From Flavobacteria bacterium GWA2_35_26 (GTDB lineage Bacteria > Bacteroidota > Bacteroidia > Flavobacteriales > Flavobacteriaceae), in NCBI GenBank assembly GCA_001800905.1, contig MGWH01000002.1:62001-126000 (forward strand): DNA of 64,000 bases. The letters run 5' to 3'. Both the position numbers and the translations under genes were made by a program. Positions within the stretch are counted from its first letter, which is position 1. Every line of letters begins with the position of its first letter. The notes beneath the pieces were generated by a model that was given only the letters and a program-made list of their open reading frames with translations, had not been told where the DNA came from and did no database searches. This document shows positions 57,156 through 64,000 of the stretch, piece by piece.

Positions 57156-57231
57156 TATATTTTTTCAATTAAATGGATATAATGTTTTAAATTAAACATT
57201 TTGTTATATTTTGTTAAACTATCCCTTTTAA

Positions 57232-57263
57232 TTTGTTTGTACGATTTAAGAACTATAAATTTG
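57232..57263 (+). promoter_or_regulatory. lysA promoter
   Basis: TTTG 57232-57235, 20 bases, TAAATTTG 57256-57263: an exact fit. The start codon follows 17 bases after the -7 box. Confidence 0.75.
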
Positions 57264-57280
57264 CGCAAAATTAGAATCCA

Positions 57281-58498
57281 ATGCAAGGAAAAGACTTATT
57301 ACAATTAGCAGAACAATTTGGCAGCCCTTTATATGTTTATGATGCCGAAAAAATACAATCGCAATACAACCGATTAACAAAAGCGTTTTCTAAAGTAGAT
57401 ACCCTTCGCATTAATTATGCAATGAAAGCATTATCTAATGTAGCCATACTTCAATTATTGAGAGATATGGGTTCTGGTTTAGATACGGTTTCTATCCAAG
57501 AGGTTTTATTAGGTTTACATGCCGGGTATGCGCCAGAAAAAATATTCTTTACTCCAAATGGCGTTTCATTAGAAGAAATCGAAGAAGTAGCTGCAATGGG
57601 AGTTCAGATTAATATTGACAACTTGTCAATTTTGGAACAATTTGGAACCAAGTACCCAGACACACCAGTTTGCATTCGTATCAATCCACACGTAATGGCA
57701 GGTGGAAACACAAATATTTCTGTAGGCCATATTGATAGTAAATTTGGTATTTCGATTCACCAATTGCCTCACTTGATTCGTATTGTAGAAAATACAAAAA
57801 TGAATATTGTGGGTATTCACATGCATACCGGATCGGATATTTTAGATATTGAGGTATTCTTGTATGCTGCTGAAATCTTATTTGATGTTGCCAAAAATTT
57901 CAAAAACTTAGAATTTTTAGATTTTGGTAGTGGTTTCAAAGTACCTTACAAAAAAGATGATATCGAAACCGATATTGAAGAGTTAGGTAAAAAATTATCA
58001 AAACGTTTCAATGATTTCTGTACAGAGTATGGCAAAGAGTTGACATTAATATTCGAACCAGGGAAATTCTTAGTGAGTGAAGCAGGTTTCTTCTTGGCAA
58101 AAGTAAATGTGGTAAAACAAACTACTTCAACTGTTTTTGCAGGAGTAGACAGTGGATTCAACCACTTAATTCGTCCGATGTTATACGGTTCGCAACACCA
58201 TATCGAAAACATCTCTAATCCAAAAGGAAAAGAGCGTTTTTACTCCGTTGTGGGTTATATCTGTGAAACGGATACATTTGCCAATAACAGACGAATTGCT
58301 GAAATCAACGAAGGAGACATTCTATGTTTCAAAAATGCAGGAGCGTATTGCTTCTCTATGTCATCGAATTACAATTCGAGATACAAACCCGCAGAGGTTT
58401 TATGGATGAATGGTGAAGGGCATTTAATTCGTGCCAAAGAATCATTTGAAGATCTTCTACGAAATCAAATTCCATTGCCAGTCGCTGCAACTGTTTAA
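57281..58498 (+). CDS. lysA: Diaminopimelate decarboxylase
   Basis: 405 aa, PLP enzyme of fold type III that makes lysine from meso-DAP. PLP-binding Lys49 is in YAMKALSN, followed by GSGLDTVS, GSDILD, the phosphate-binding LDFGSGFKVPY and the second-subunit Cys region CETDTFANNR. Single gene with its own promoter and terminator. Confidence 0.96.
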   Translation: MQGKDLLQLAEQFGSPLYVYDAEKIQSQYNRLTKAFSKVDTLRINYAMKALSNVAILQLLRDMGSGLDTVSIQEVLLGLHAGYAPEKIFFTPNGVSLEEIEEVAAMGVQINIDNLSILEQFGTKYPDTPVCIRINPHVMAGGNTNISVGHIDSKFGISIHQLPHLIRIVENTKMNIVGIHMHTGSDILDIEVFLYAAEILFDVAKNFKNLEFLDFGSGFKVPYKKDDIETDIEELGKKLSKRFNDFCTEYGKELTLIFEPGKFLVSEAGFFLAKVNVVKQTTSTVFAGVDSGFNHLIRPMLYGSQHHIENISNPKGKERFYSVVGYICETDTFANNRRIAEINEGDILCFKNAGAYCFSMSSNYNSRYKPAEVLWMNGEGHLIRAKESFEDLLRNQIPLPVAATV

Positions 58499-58503
58499 TA
58501 CAT

Positions 58504-58537
58504 AAAAAATCCCGTTCTAATTAGTTCGGGATTTTTT
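58504..58537 (+). terminator. lysA terminator
   Basis: Stem AAAAAATCCCG (58504-58514)/CGGGATTTTTT (58527-58537), 12-base loop, T run. Confidence 0.8.
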
Positions 58538-58563
58538 TTAATTAAAATAATTGAATCTTAACA

Positions 58564-58592
58564 TTTGAATTAAGGAAGTTTATATACTTTTG
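58564..58592 (+). promoter_or_regulatory. Alkaline phosphatase gene promoter
   Basis: TTTG 58564-58567, 17 bases, TACTTTTG 58585-58592; spacing at the short end of the flavobacterial range. Confidence 0.5.
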
Positions 58593-58613
58593 AATGCAAA
58601 TAATTTTTAAGAA

Positions 58614-60029
58614 ATGAACAGAAGAAAATTTTTCAGAAATGGATCTTTGTTTGCCTTTGGAGCTACACTGATTAACCCATTTGAAAGTAAATCAAATGAA
58701 CTTGATTTCGATAATGTAAATAAAAATAAAAAAGCCAAGAACATAATAGTAGTTGTAAGTGACGGCATGAGCATTGGGACACTAAATATGGCCGATATTT
58801 ACCTTAATAGGAAGACTGGAAAAGGAAGTAATTGGATTCAATTGTATAAAGACAATAAAGTAAAACGTGCTGTCATGGACATGGCGTCAGCTTCTTCTAT
58901 TGTTACTGATTCTGCAGCTGCTAGTTCTTCTTGGGGTAGTGGTTTTAGAGTAAAAAATGGATCTCTTAATGTAGGCGTAAGTGGAGAAGAGTATCTTCCA
59001 ATTTGGCAAAAATTTAAAAAAGCAGGAAAAATGGCTGGTTGCGTTACAACTGTTCCAATTACACATGCAACTCCTGCAGGTTTTTGTGTTGCATCCAAAA
59101 GTCGAAATAGTCAAGATGCTATTGCTGAAATGTACTTAGATCTAAAGTTTGATATTATGATGGGAGGTGGAAATAATTATTTTGCTTCAGATAGTCGTAA
59201 AGACAAAAGAGATATGTACCAAGAGTTTACCGCAAAAGGTTTTTCAGTCGTAAAAAACAGAAATGAAATGCTAGCAGCTGACAACTCAAGACCAATTTTA
59301 GGGGTATTTGCAAATGATGGCTTACCGTATTCTAAAGATAGAGATAGTAGTTCTGAATTAACTCAAAACATACCTAGTTTGGCTGAAATGACAGCTAAAG
59401 CGATTGAAAAAATGAAAGACCACCCAAATGGTTTTGTTTTACAAGTGGAAGCTGGAAAAGTAGATTGGGCAGCTCATGGAAATGATATTACTGGATTAAT
59501 TTATGACCAAGTTGCGCATGATGATGCTTTAAAAGTAGCATTAGATTTTGCTGAAAAAGATCAAAATACGTTGGTAATTATTACTACCGATCATGGTAAT
59601 GCAAATCCTGGAATTATTTATGGTAAAGATGCTAATGACAACTTTGATAGTATCCAAAAATACAAACAAACTAACGAATGGATTTTGAATGGAATTGGAC
59701 AAGAAACTTCAATTAACCAAATCATTGAACGTGTTGAATATGCAAATAGCACAATACTAAAAGAAGATGAAGCCAAAGAAATTCTAAATTTCTATACCAA
59801 CATCAAAATGGAAGATGGATTATATAATCCTAAACATTTGCCATTTAAAGTTTTAGCTGATATCCAGAAAAAACACAATTCTGTAGGTTGGATCAGTATG
59901 GATCATTCAGCTGATTATAGCGAATTAGCCATGTATGGACCTGGAAGTCATTTACTTAATCCTTTTGTTAAAAACACAGACTTACACTATTTAATGCTGA
60001 ATGCTGCAGAGGTAGAAAACAAATTTTAA
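58614..60029 (+). CDS. Secreted alkaline phosphatase (PhoA family)
   Basis: 471 aa. The N-terminus MNRRKFFRNGSLFAFGATL has a twin-arginine look (RRKFF), so Tat export is likely. Metal/active-site residues of the PhoA family: Asp50 (VVSDGMS), nucleophile Ser100 in VTDSAAAS, THATPAG, then VEAGKVDWAAHGND, TTDHGN and the final His in a MDHSADYSE segment. It hydrolyses phosphomonoesters in the periplasm. Whether it responds to phosphate starvation cannot be read here. Confidence 0.92.
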   Translation: MNRRKFFRNGSLFAFGATLINPFESKSNELDFDNVNKNKKAKNIIVVVSDGMSIGTLNMADIYLNRKTGKGSNWIQLYKDNKVKRAVMDMASASSIVTDSAAASSSWGSGFRVKNGSLNVGVSGEEYLPIWQKFKKAGKMAGCVTTVPITHATPAGFCVASKSRNSQDAIAEMYLDLKFDIMMGGGNNYFASDSRKDKRDMYQEFTAKGFSVVKNRNEMLAADNSRPILGVFANDGLPYSKDRDSSSELTQNIPSLAEMTAKAIEKMKDHPNGFVLQVEAGKVDWAAHGNDITGLIYDQVAHDDALKVALDFAEKDQNTLVIITTDHGNANPGIIYGKDANDNFDSIQKYKQTNEWILNGIGQETSINQIIERVEYANSTILKEDEAKEILNFYTNIKMEDGLYNPKHLPFKVLADIQKKHNSVGWISMDHSADYSELAMYGPGSHLLNPFVKNTDLHYLMLNAAEVENKF

Positions 60030-60048
60030 TTTTATTTTTAACAACTAT

Positions 60049-60078
60049 AGACCCTTTCTCAATAGGGTCTTTTTTTTA
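60049..60078 (+). terminator. Terminator after the alkaline phosphatase gene
   Basis: 7-bp stem AGACCCT/AGGGTCT, loop TTCTCAAT, long T run on plus only. Confidence 0.75.
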
Positions 60079-60738
60079 TCTTGGATTTTCCTCAAAATAA
60101 CGTTGTTCAATACGTTTGATGTCTTTGATGGAATTTTTGGCCCAAGCCAATCTTTTTAATAAAATTTCGTCTTCAGATAATTGCCAATTAATATCTGAAT
60201 TGCGTAGTCTGTTGGTCAAATTCTGAATAATAATCGCGGCCGATACCGAGATATTTAAACTTTCTGTAAATCCAACCATCGGAATCTTTAAGAAACCATC
60301 GGCTTCGCGCATAATTTCTTCTGACAAACCGTCGATTTCGGTTCCGAAAAACAAAGCGCTTGGTTTCGAAATATCGAAGTTTTCCAATAAACAATCTTTC
60401 TCGTGTGGCGTAGTCGCTATGATTTGGTAGCCTTTATTTCGCAAGGTTTGAACGCAAGCAGCTGGCGATTCATAAGTATGAATATCGACCCATTTTTGAG
60501 CCCCCATCGCAATTTGTTTGTCGATACTTTTTCCATAACGTTGTTCAATAACATTCAATTCTTGAATACCAAAAACTTCGCAGCTTCGCATCACCGCACT
60601 AGTATTGTGCATTTGAAAAACATCTTCAACTGCGATTGTAAAATGATTGGTTCGATTTTTCAAGACATTCAAAAAGCGTTCTTTCCGATTGTCGGTCAAA
60701 ATGTTTTCAAGAAAATTAAGGTAGTCAATATCAATCAT
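60076..60738 (-). CDS. TrmH-family RNA 2'-O-methyltransferase
   Basis: 220 aa from ATG at 60738 (MIDIDYLNFL); a longer frame begins at a TTG. SPOUT knot with NTSAVMRSCEVFGI, LFFGTEIDGLSEE and IPMVGFTESLNISVSAA, the three TrmH motifs. Probably tRNA Gm18 methylase (trmH); rRNA targets cannot be excluded. Divergent from purB, 68 bases between the starts. Confidence 0.9.
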   Translation of the reverse strand: MIDIDYLNFLENILTDNRKERFLNVLKNRTNHFTIAVEDVFQMHNTSAVMRSCEVFGIQELNVIEQRYGKSIDKQIAMGAQKWVDIHTYESPAACVQTLRNKGYQIIATTPHEKDCLLENFDISKPSALFFGTEIDGLSEEIMREADGFLKIPMVGFTESLNISVSAAIIIQNLTNRLRNSDINWQLSEDEILLKRLAWAKNSIKDIKRIEQRYFEENPR

Positions 60739-60748
60739 TGTCTCTTTT

Positions 60749-60783
60749 TTTGGAGGCAAAAATACTAAAAAGGTTTATATTTG
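60749..60783 (+). promoter_or_regulatory. purB promoter
   Basis: TTG at 60750-60752, 23 bases, TATATTTG 60776-60783; at the upper end of the allowed spacing. Confidence 0.5.
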
Positions 60784-60806
60784 CACTTTCGAAAAAACAA
60801 CACAAA

Positions 60807-62153
60807 ATGACTACTCTTAACGAATTGAATGCTATTTCTCCAATCGACGGGAGATACAGAAATAAAACGCTTTCTTTAGCTCCTTTTTTCTCAGAAGAAG
60901 CCTTAATTAAATACCGTGTATTAATTGAGATTGAATACTTCATCGCTTTGTGTGAAGTGCCTTTACCTCAACTTGCAGCAGTTAATCCGAATGTATTCGA
61001 GAGTTTGCGTAACATCTACAAAAACTTTTCTACTGAAGATGCGCTTTGGATCAAAGAGACAGAGAAAGTGACCAATCACGATGTAAAAGCCGTGGAATAT
61101 TTCATCAAAGATGCCTTTGAAAAATTAGGTTTATCAGCATACAAAGAGTTCATTCATTTTGGGTTAACTTCTCAAGACATCAATAACACTGCGATTCCGC
61201 TTTCTACCAAAGAAGCCTTTGAAAAAGTGTACCTACCTTCTTTAATTGGTGTGATTTCAAAATTAAAAGAATTGAGTACTGAGTGGCGTGATATTCCGTT
61301 GTTAGCACGCACACATGGTCAACCAGCTTCTCCTACTCGTTTAGGAAAAGAAATTGGCGTTTTTGTAGAACGTTTGGAAGAGCAAATGCGTTTGTTATTC
61401 AATGTTCCTTTTGCAGCTAAATTTGGCGGAGCAACAGGAAATTACAACGCGCACCACGTTGCGTATCCACAAATAGATTGGAAAAAATTCGGGAATACAT
61501 TTGTGGAAACCAATTTAGGTTTGCACCACTCTTTCCCCACTACACAAATTGAGCATTACGATCACTTCGCTGCCTTTTTTGATGCATTGAAAAGAATCAA
61601 CACCATTATCATTGACTTGGATCGCGATATTTGGACGTATGTTTCCATGGAATATTTCAAACAAAAAATCAAAGCAGGAGAAATTGGTTCTTCGGCTATG
61701 CCACATAAAGTAAACCCGATTGATTTTGAAAACTCAGAAGGGAATTTAGGAATTGCCAATGCAATTTTCGAACATTTGTCGGCTAAATTACCTATCTCAA
61801 GATTACAACGTGATTTAACAGATAGTACAGTTTTGAGGAATATTGGTGTACCAATGGGACACACTATTATTGCTTTTGAAGCTACCTTGAAAGGGTTGAA
61901 TAAATTGTTATTGAACGAACCTAAATTCCACGAAGATTTAGAGAAAAACTGGGCAGTAGTTGCTGAGGCGATCCAAACAATTCTTCGTCGTGAGGCCTAT
62001 CCAAATCCTTATGAAGCGTTGAAAGGTTTGACTAGAACTAATGAAGCTATTACCAAAGAATCGATTCATAGTTTCATCGCTACTTTGGATGTAAGTGACG
62101 CAATCAAAAATGAATTATTACAAATTACACCAAGTAACTTTGTAGGGATTTAA
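60807..62153 (+). CDS. purB: Adenylosuccinate lyase
   Basis: 448 aa from ATG 60807 (MTTLNELNAISPIDGRY), the family start; the frame is open upstream to 60738 but that crosses the promoter. Acts twice in purine synthesis (SAICAR to AICAR, adenylosuccinate to AMP). Signature GSSAMPHKVNPIDFENSEGN, catalytic His in TSQDINNTA and ARTHGQPASPT. The DGRY and long E. coli-type form (purB1). Confidence 0.96.
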   Translation: MTTLNELNAISPIDGRYRNKTLSLAPFFSEEALIKYRVLIEIEYFIALCEVPLPQLAAVNPNVFESLRNIYKNFSTEDALWIKETEKVTNHDVKAVEYFIKDAFEKLGLSAYKEFIHFGLTSQDINNTAIPLSTKEAFEKVYLPSLIGVISKLKELSTEWRDIPLLARTHGQPASPTRLGKEIGVFVERLEEQMRLLFNVPFAAKFGGATGNYNAHHVAYPQIDWKKFGNTFVETNLGLHHSFPTTQIEHYDHFAAFFDALKRINTIIIDLDRDIWTYVSMEYFKQKIKAGEIGSSAMPHKVNPIDFENSEGNLGIANAIFEHLSAKLPISRLQRDLTDSTVLRNIGVPMGHTIIAFEATLKGLNKLLLNEPKFHEDLEKNWAVVAEAIQTILRREAYPNPYEALKGLTRTNEAITKESIHSFIATLDVSDAIKNELLQITPSNFVGI

Positions 62154-62172
62154 ATTCTAAAATAAACAACAC

Positions 62173-62208
62173 AAAAAAAGGCTTAAGAAATATCTTAAGC
62201 CTTTTTTT
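62173..62208. terminator. Bidirectional terminator between purB and guaB
   Basis: 16-bp stem, arms 62173-62188 and 62193-62208 with core GGCTTAAGA, loop AATA, T runs both ways. Confidence 0.9.
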
Positions 62209-62228
62209 TATTTGAATATGTACTCTAA

Positions 62229-63701
62229 TTATCTAGAATAATTCGGAGCTTCTTTAGTAATCGTAACATTATGTGGATGACTTTCTGTAATTCCGCTTGA
62301 AGTAATGCGAACGAAACGTCCATTTTCTTGCAAAGTCGGAATGTCTTTAGCACCACAGTATCCCATTCCGGCACGAAGACCGCCAATGAACTGCAACATA
62401 CTTTCATTCAATTCTCCTTTGTAAGGCACACGACCTACAATTCCTTCTGGGACTAATTTCTTCACATCATCTTCGACATCTTGGAAATAACGGTCTTTTG
62501 AACCACCTTGCATGGCTTCAACAGAACCCATTCCGCGATACGACTTGAATTTTCTTCCTTCAAAAATAATCGTTTCTCCCGGTGATTCTTTGGTACCTGC
62601 TAAAAGCGAACCTAACATTACACAGTCAGCTCCAGCAGCGATAGCTTTAGGAATATCTCCTGTATAACGAATTCCACCATCCGCAATTACGGGAACACCA
62701 GTTCCTTTAATAGCCGCAGCTACTTCTAAAACCGCAGAGAATTGAGGAAAACCAACACCTGCTACAATACGAGTCGTACAAATAGATCCTGGTCCAATTC
62801 CAACTTTTACTCCATCAGCACCATTTTCAACTAAGTATTTAGCCGCCTCTGGTGTAGCAATGTTTCCTACAATCACATCAATTTTAGGAAATTTAGCTTT
62901 TACTTCTTTCAATACATTTACCACACCTTGGGTATGTCCATGAGCTGTATCTATGATAATAGCATCTACTCCCGCTTTAACCAAAGCTTCTGCTCTTTGA
63001 ACTGCATCTCCAGTAACTCCAATGGCAGCAGCGACACGCAAACGTCCGTAAACGTCTTTGTTAGCAATAGGTTTCTGTGTTAATTTAGTAATATCTCTAA
63101 AAGTGATTAAACCAACTAATTCATTTTTAGCGTTAATCACCGGTAATTTTTCGATTTTGTTTCCTTGTAAAACTACTTCTGCTTGCTCTAACGAAGTTCC
63201 TTCGGCAACAGTAATTAAGTTTTGAGAAGTCATCACCTCAACAATCGGACGTGCGCCATTTTTTTCAAAACGCAAATCACGATTGGTAACAATTCCTTTT
63301 AAGATTTTATACTCATCTACAATTGGTATTCCACCAATTCCAAATTCTTTCATCGCATTTTTAGCATCAGCAACAGTAGAAGTCAATGGTAAAGTAACTG
63401 GATCAATGATCATTCCTGACTCTGCACGTTTTACTTTACGCACTTTAGCCGCTTGTTGTTCAATTGTCATATTCTTATGAAGCACTCCAATTCCGCCTTC
63501 TTGCGCCATAGCAATAGCCATAGAACTTTCAGTTACCGTATCCATAGCAGCTGCTACGATAGGAACGTTTAAAGTAATGTTTCTTGAAAATTTGGATTGA
63601 ATACTTACTTCGCGAGGAAGCACATTAGAATAGTTAGGAACTAATAGAACGTCATCGTAAGTTAATCCTTCGCCGATAATCTTAGAAATGTGTGCGATCA
63701 T
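62229..63701 (-). CDS. guaB: IMP dehydrogenase
   Basis: 490 aa. Rate-limiting step to GMP. (beta/alpha)8 barrel with two CBS domains inserted at about 95-210 ([37 protein letters not shown]). Catalytic Cys in [17 protein letters not shown], then [10 protein letters not shown] and flap residues [11 protein letters not shown] -7 box on the minus strand (CAAATATA on plus, 63732-63739), with CAA at 63762-63764 as a possible -33. Confidence 0.97.
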   Translation of the reverse strand: MIAHISKIIGEGLTYDDVLLVPNYSNVLPREVSIQSKFSRNITLNVPIVAAAMDTVTESSMAIAMAQEGGIGVLHKNMTIEQQAAKVRKVKRAESGMIIDPVTLPLTSTVADAKNAMKEFGIGGIPIVDEYKILKGIVTNRDLRFEKNGARPIVEVMTSQNLITVAEGTSLEQAEVVLQGNKIEKLPVINAKNELVGLITFRDITKLTQKPIANKDVYGRLRVAAAIGVTGDAVQRAEALVKAGVDAIIIDTAHGHTQGVVNVLKEVKAKFPKIDVIVGNIATPEAAKYLVENGADGVKVGIGPGSICTTRIVAGVGFPQFSAVLEVAAAIKGTGVPVIADGGIRYTGDIPKAIAAGADCVMLGSLLAGTKESPGETIIFEGRKFKSYRGMGSVEAMQGGSKDRYFQDVEDDVKKLVPEGIVGRVPYKGELNESMLQFIGGLRAGMGYCGAKDIPTLQENGRFVRITSSGITESHPHNVTITKEAPNYSR

Positions 63702-63796
63702 TGCAATTTGTTGTAGATGTTAAATTGCATGCAAATATAGAGAAAAATAATCAATAATATACAACCGAAATCAGTAGTATTTATTCTTTAGAAATT

Positions 63797-64000
63797 TTAA
63801 TGAAATGAATTAAAGACTTTCGACGCTTCGTTATACGCACTTTCAAAACTCATCGGACTCAAATTAGTAGTGGCTTTTTGAGCAGTAAAATAGGATAGTA
63901 ATTTTTCGGTAGGCATATTGCCTGTCAAATGATTGGTCGCCATTGGGCATCCTCCAAAACCTTGAATCGCGCCATCAAATCGGCGACAACCCGCTTTATA
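63797..64000 (-). CDS. Hydroxymethylglutaryl-CoA lyase, C-terminal end (continues outside window)
   Basis: Minus-strand frame from 64000 to the stop at 63797-63799; 67 residues visible. It reads AGCRRFDGAIQGFGGCPMA, then LTGNMPTEKLLSYF. GGCP with the catalytic Cys and GN(M/L)PTE are the C-terminal signature of HMG-CoA lyase (leucine degradation, acetoacetate formation). The N-terminal TIM barrel lies outside the window. Same strand as guaB, upstream of it. Confidence 0.88.
   Translation of the reverse strand, partial: YKAGCRRFDGAIQGFGGCPMATNHLTGNMPTEKLLSYFTAQKATTNLSPMSFESAYNEASKVFNSFH

Noticed and set aside
60738..60806. N-terminal extension of purB
   Set aside because: The region holds the purB promoter, and the family start MTTLNELNAISPIDGRY matches ATG 60807.

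Overview
The window is a chromosomal segment from a member of the Flavobacteriaceae, most likely Flavobacterium or a close relative. The evidence is the low GC content, promoters of the Bacteroidota type (-33 TTG and -7 TAnnTTTG instead of -35/-10), the near absence of Shine-Dalgarno sequences, and several lineage-typical families: DUF3276, DUF4293, DUF4249 next to a TonB-dependent receptor, long NusB, cyclophilin-FKBP fusion, and Rho with a long disordered insert. It is dense housekeeping sequence with no prophage, insertion sequence, CRISPR array, rRNA or tRNA that I can see.

Layout. 1-859 is the 3' end of clpB. 918-8435 is a complete tryptophan operon: promoter, 18-residue leader peptide with three consecutive Trp codons, attenuator, then trpE-G-D-C-F-B-A. 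The operon is interrupted twice by unrelated members of the four-helix-bundle (23S rRNA intervening-sequence protein, S23/Avd-like) family, between trpD and trpC and between trpB and trpA. Each small gene is framed by its own pair of 27-29 bp imperfect inverted repeats. 8439-10711 holds yaaA (convergent to trpA), a DUF1801 gene and a two-gene operon of unknown function. 10734-14691 has rluD and a PASTA membrane protein facing ddl, coaD and a PhnA-like gene. 14782-20308 has a DEAD-box helicase with a DEFD motif, an M14 peptidase, rho and DUF4293. 20444-25956 has a response regulator/histidine kinase pair, a phosphoesterase, truA and an ABC exporter. 26095-34724 has lpdA, an NTF2-like secreted protein, pepT, nusB-yajC, a second ABC exporter, DUF3276 and an S10-like peptidase. 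34881-39709 has the dual immunophilin, trmD, rplS with a structured leader, and monomeric icd. 39820-49453 has a TonB receptor/DUF4249 pair, thiamine pyrophosphokinase, rlmF, uvrB, dipeptide epimerase, an esterase, DUF1456 and a small secreted protein. 49524-64000 has sucC, gltB-gltD, lysA, an alkaline phosphatase, a trmH-type methylase, purB, guaB and the 3' end of an HMG-CoA lyase gene.

How it fits together. Much of the window is central nitrogen and amino-acid metabolism (trp, gltBD, lysA, icd, sucC, lpdA, purB, guaB) and RNA or translation upkeep (rho, nusB, trmD, truA, rluD, rlmF, trmH, rplS). Most convergent gene pairs share a bidirectional intrinsic terminator; trpA/yaaA is the exception.

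The most unusual feature is the pair of repeat-framed four-helix-bundle genes inside the trp operon. The architecture resembles the intervening sequences known from 23S rRNA genes, where inverted ends fold into a stem and frame an ORF of this same family. I propose, as inference, that these are IVS-like elements living inside mRNA. Other points worth a look are the complete ribosome-mediated trp attenuator, two related intergenic repeats (about 12455-12570 and 35875-35990), the Asn/Gln-rich insert in Rho and the orphan operon at 10030-10711 with a palindrome in front of it. Start sites were moved from the longest open frame where a promoter, terminator or family alignment argued for it.
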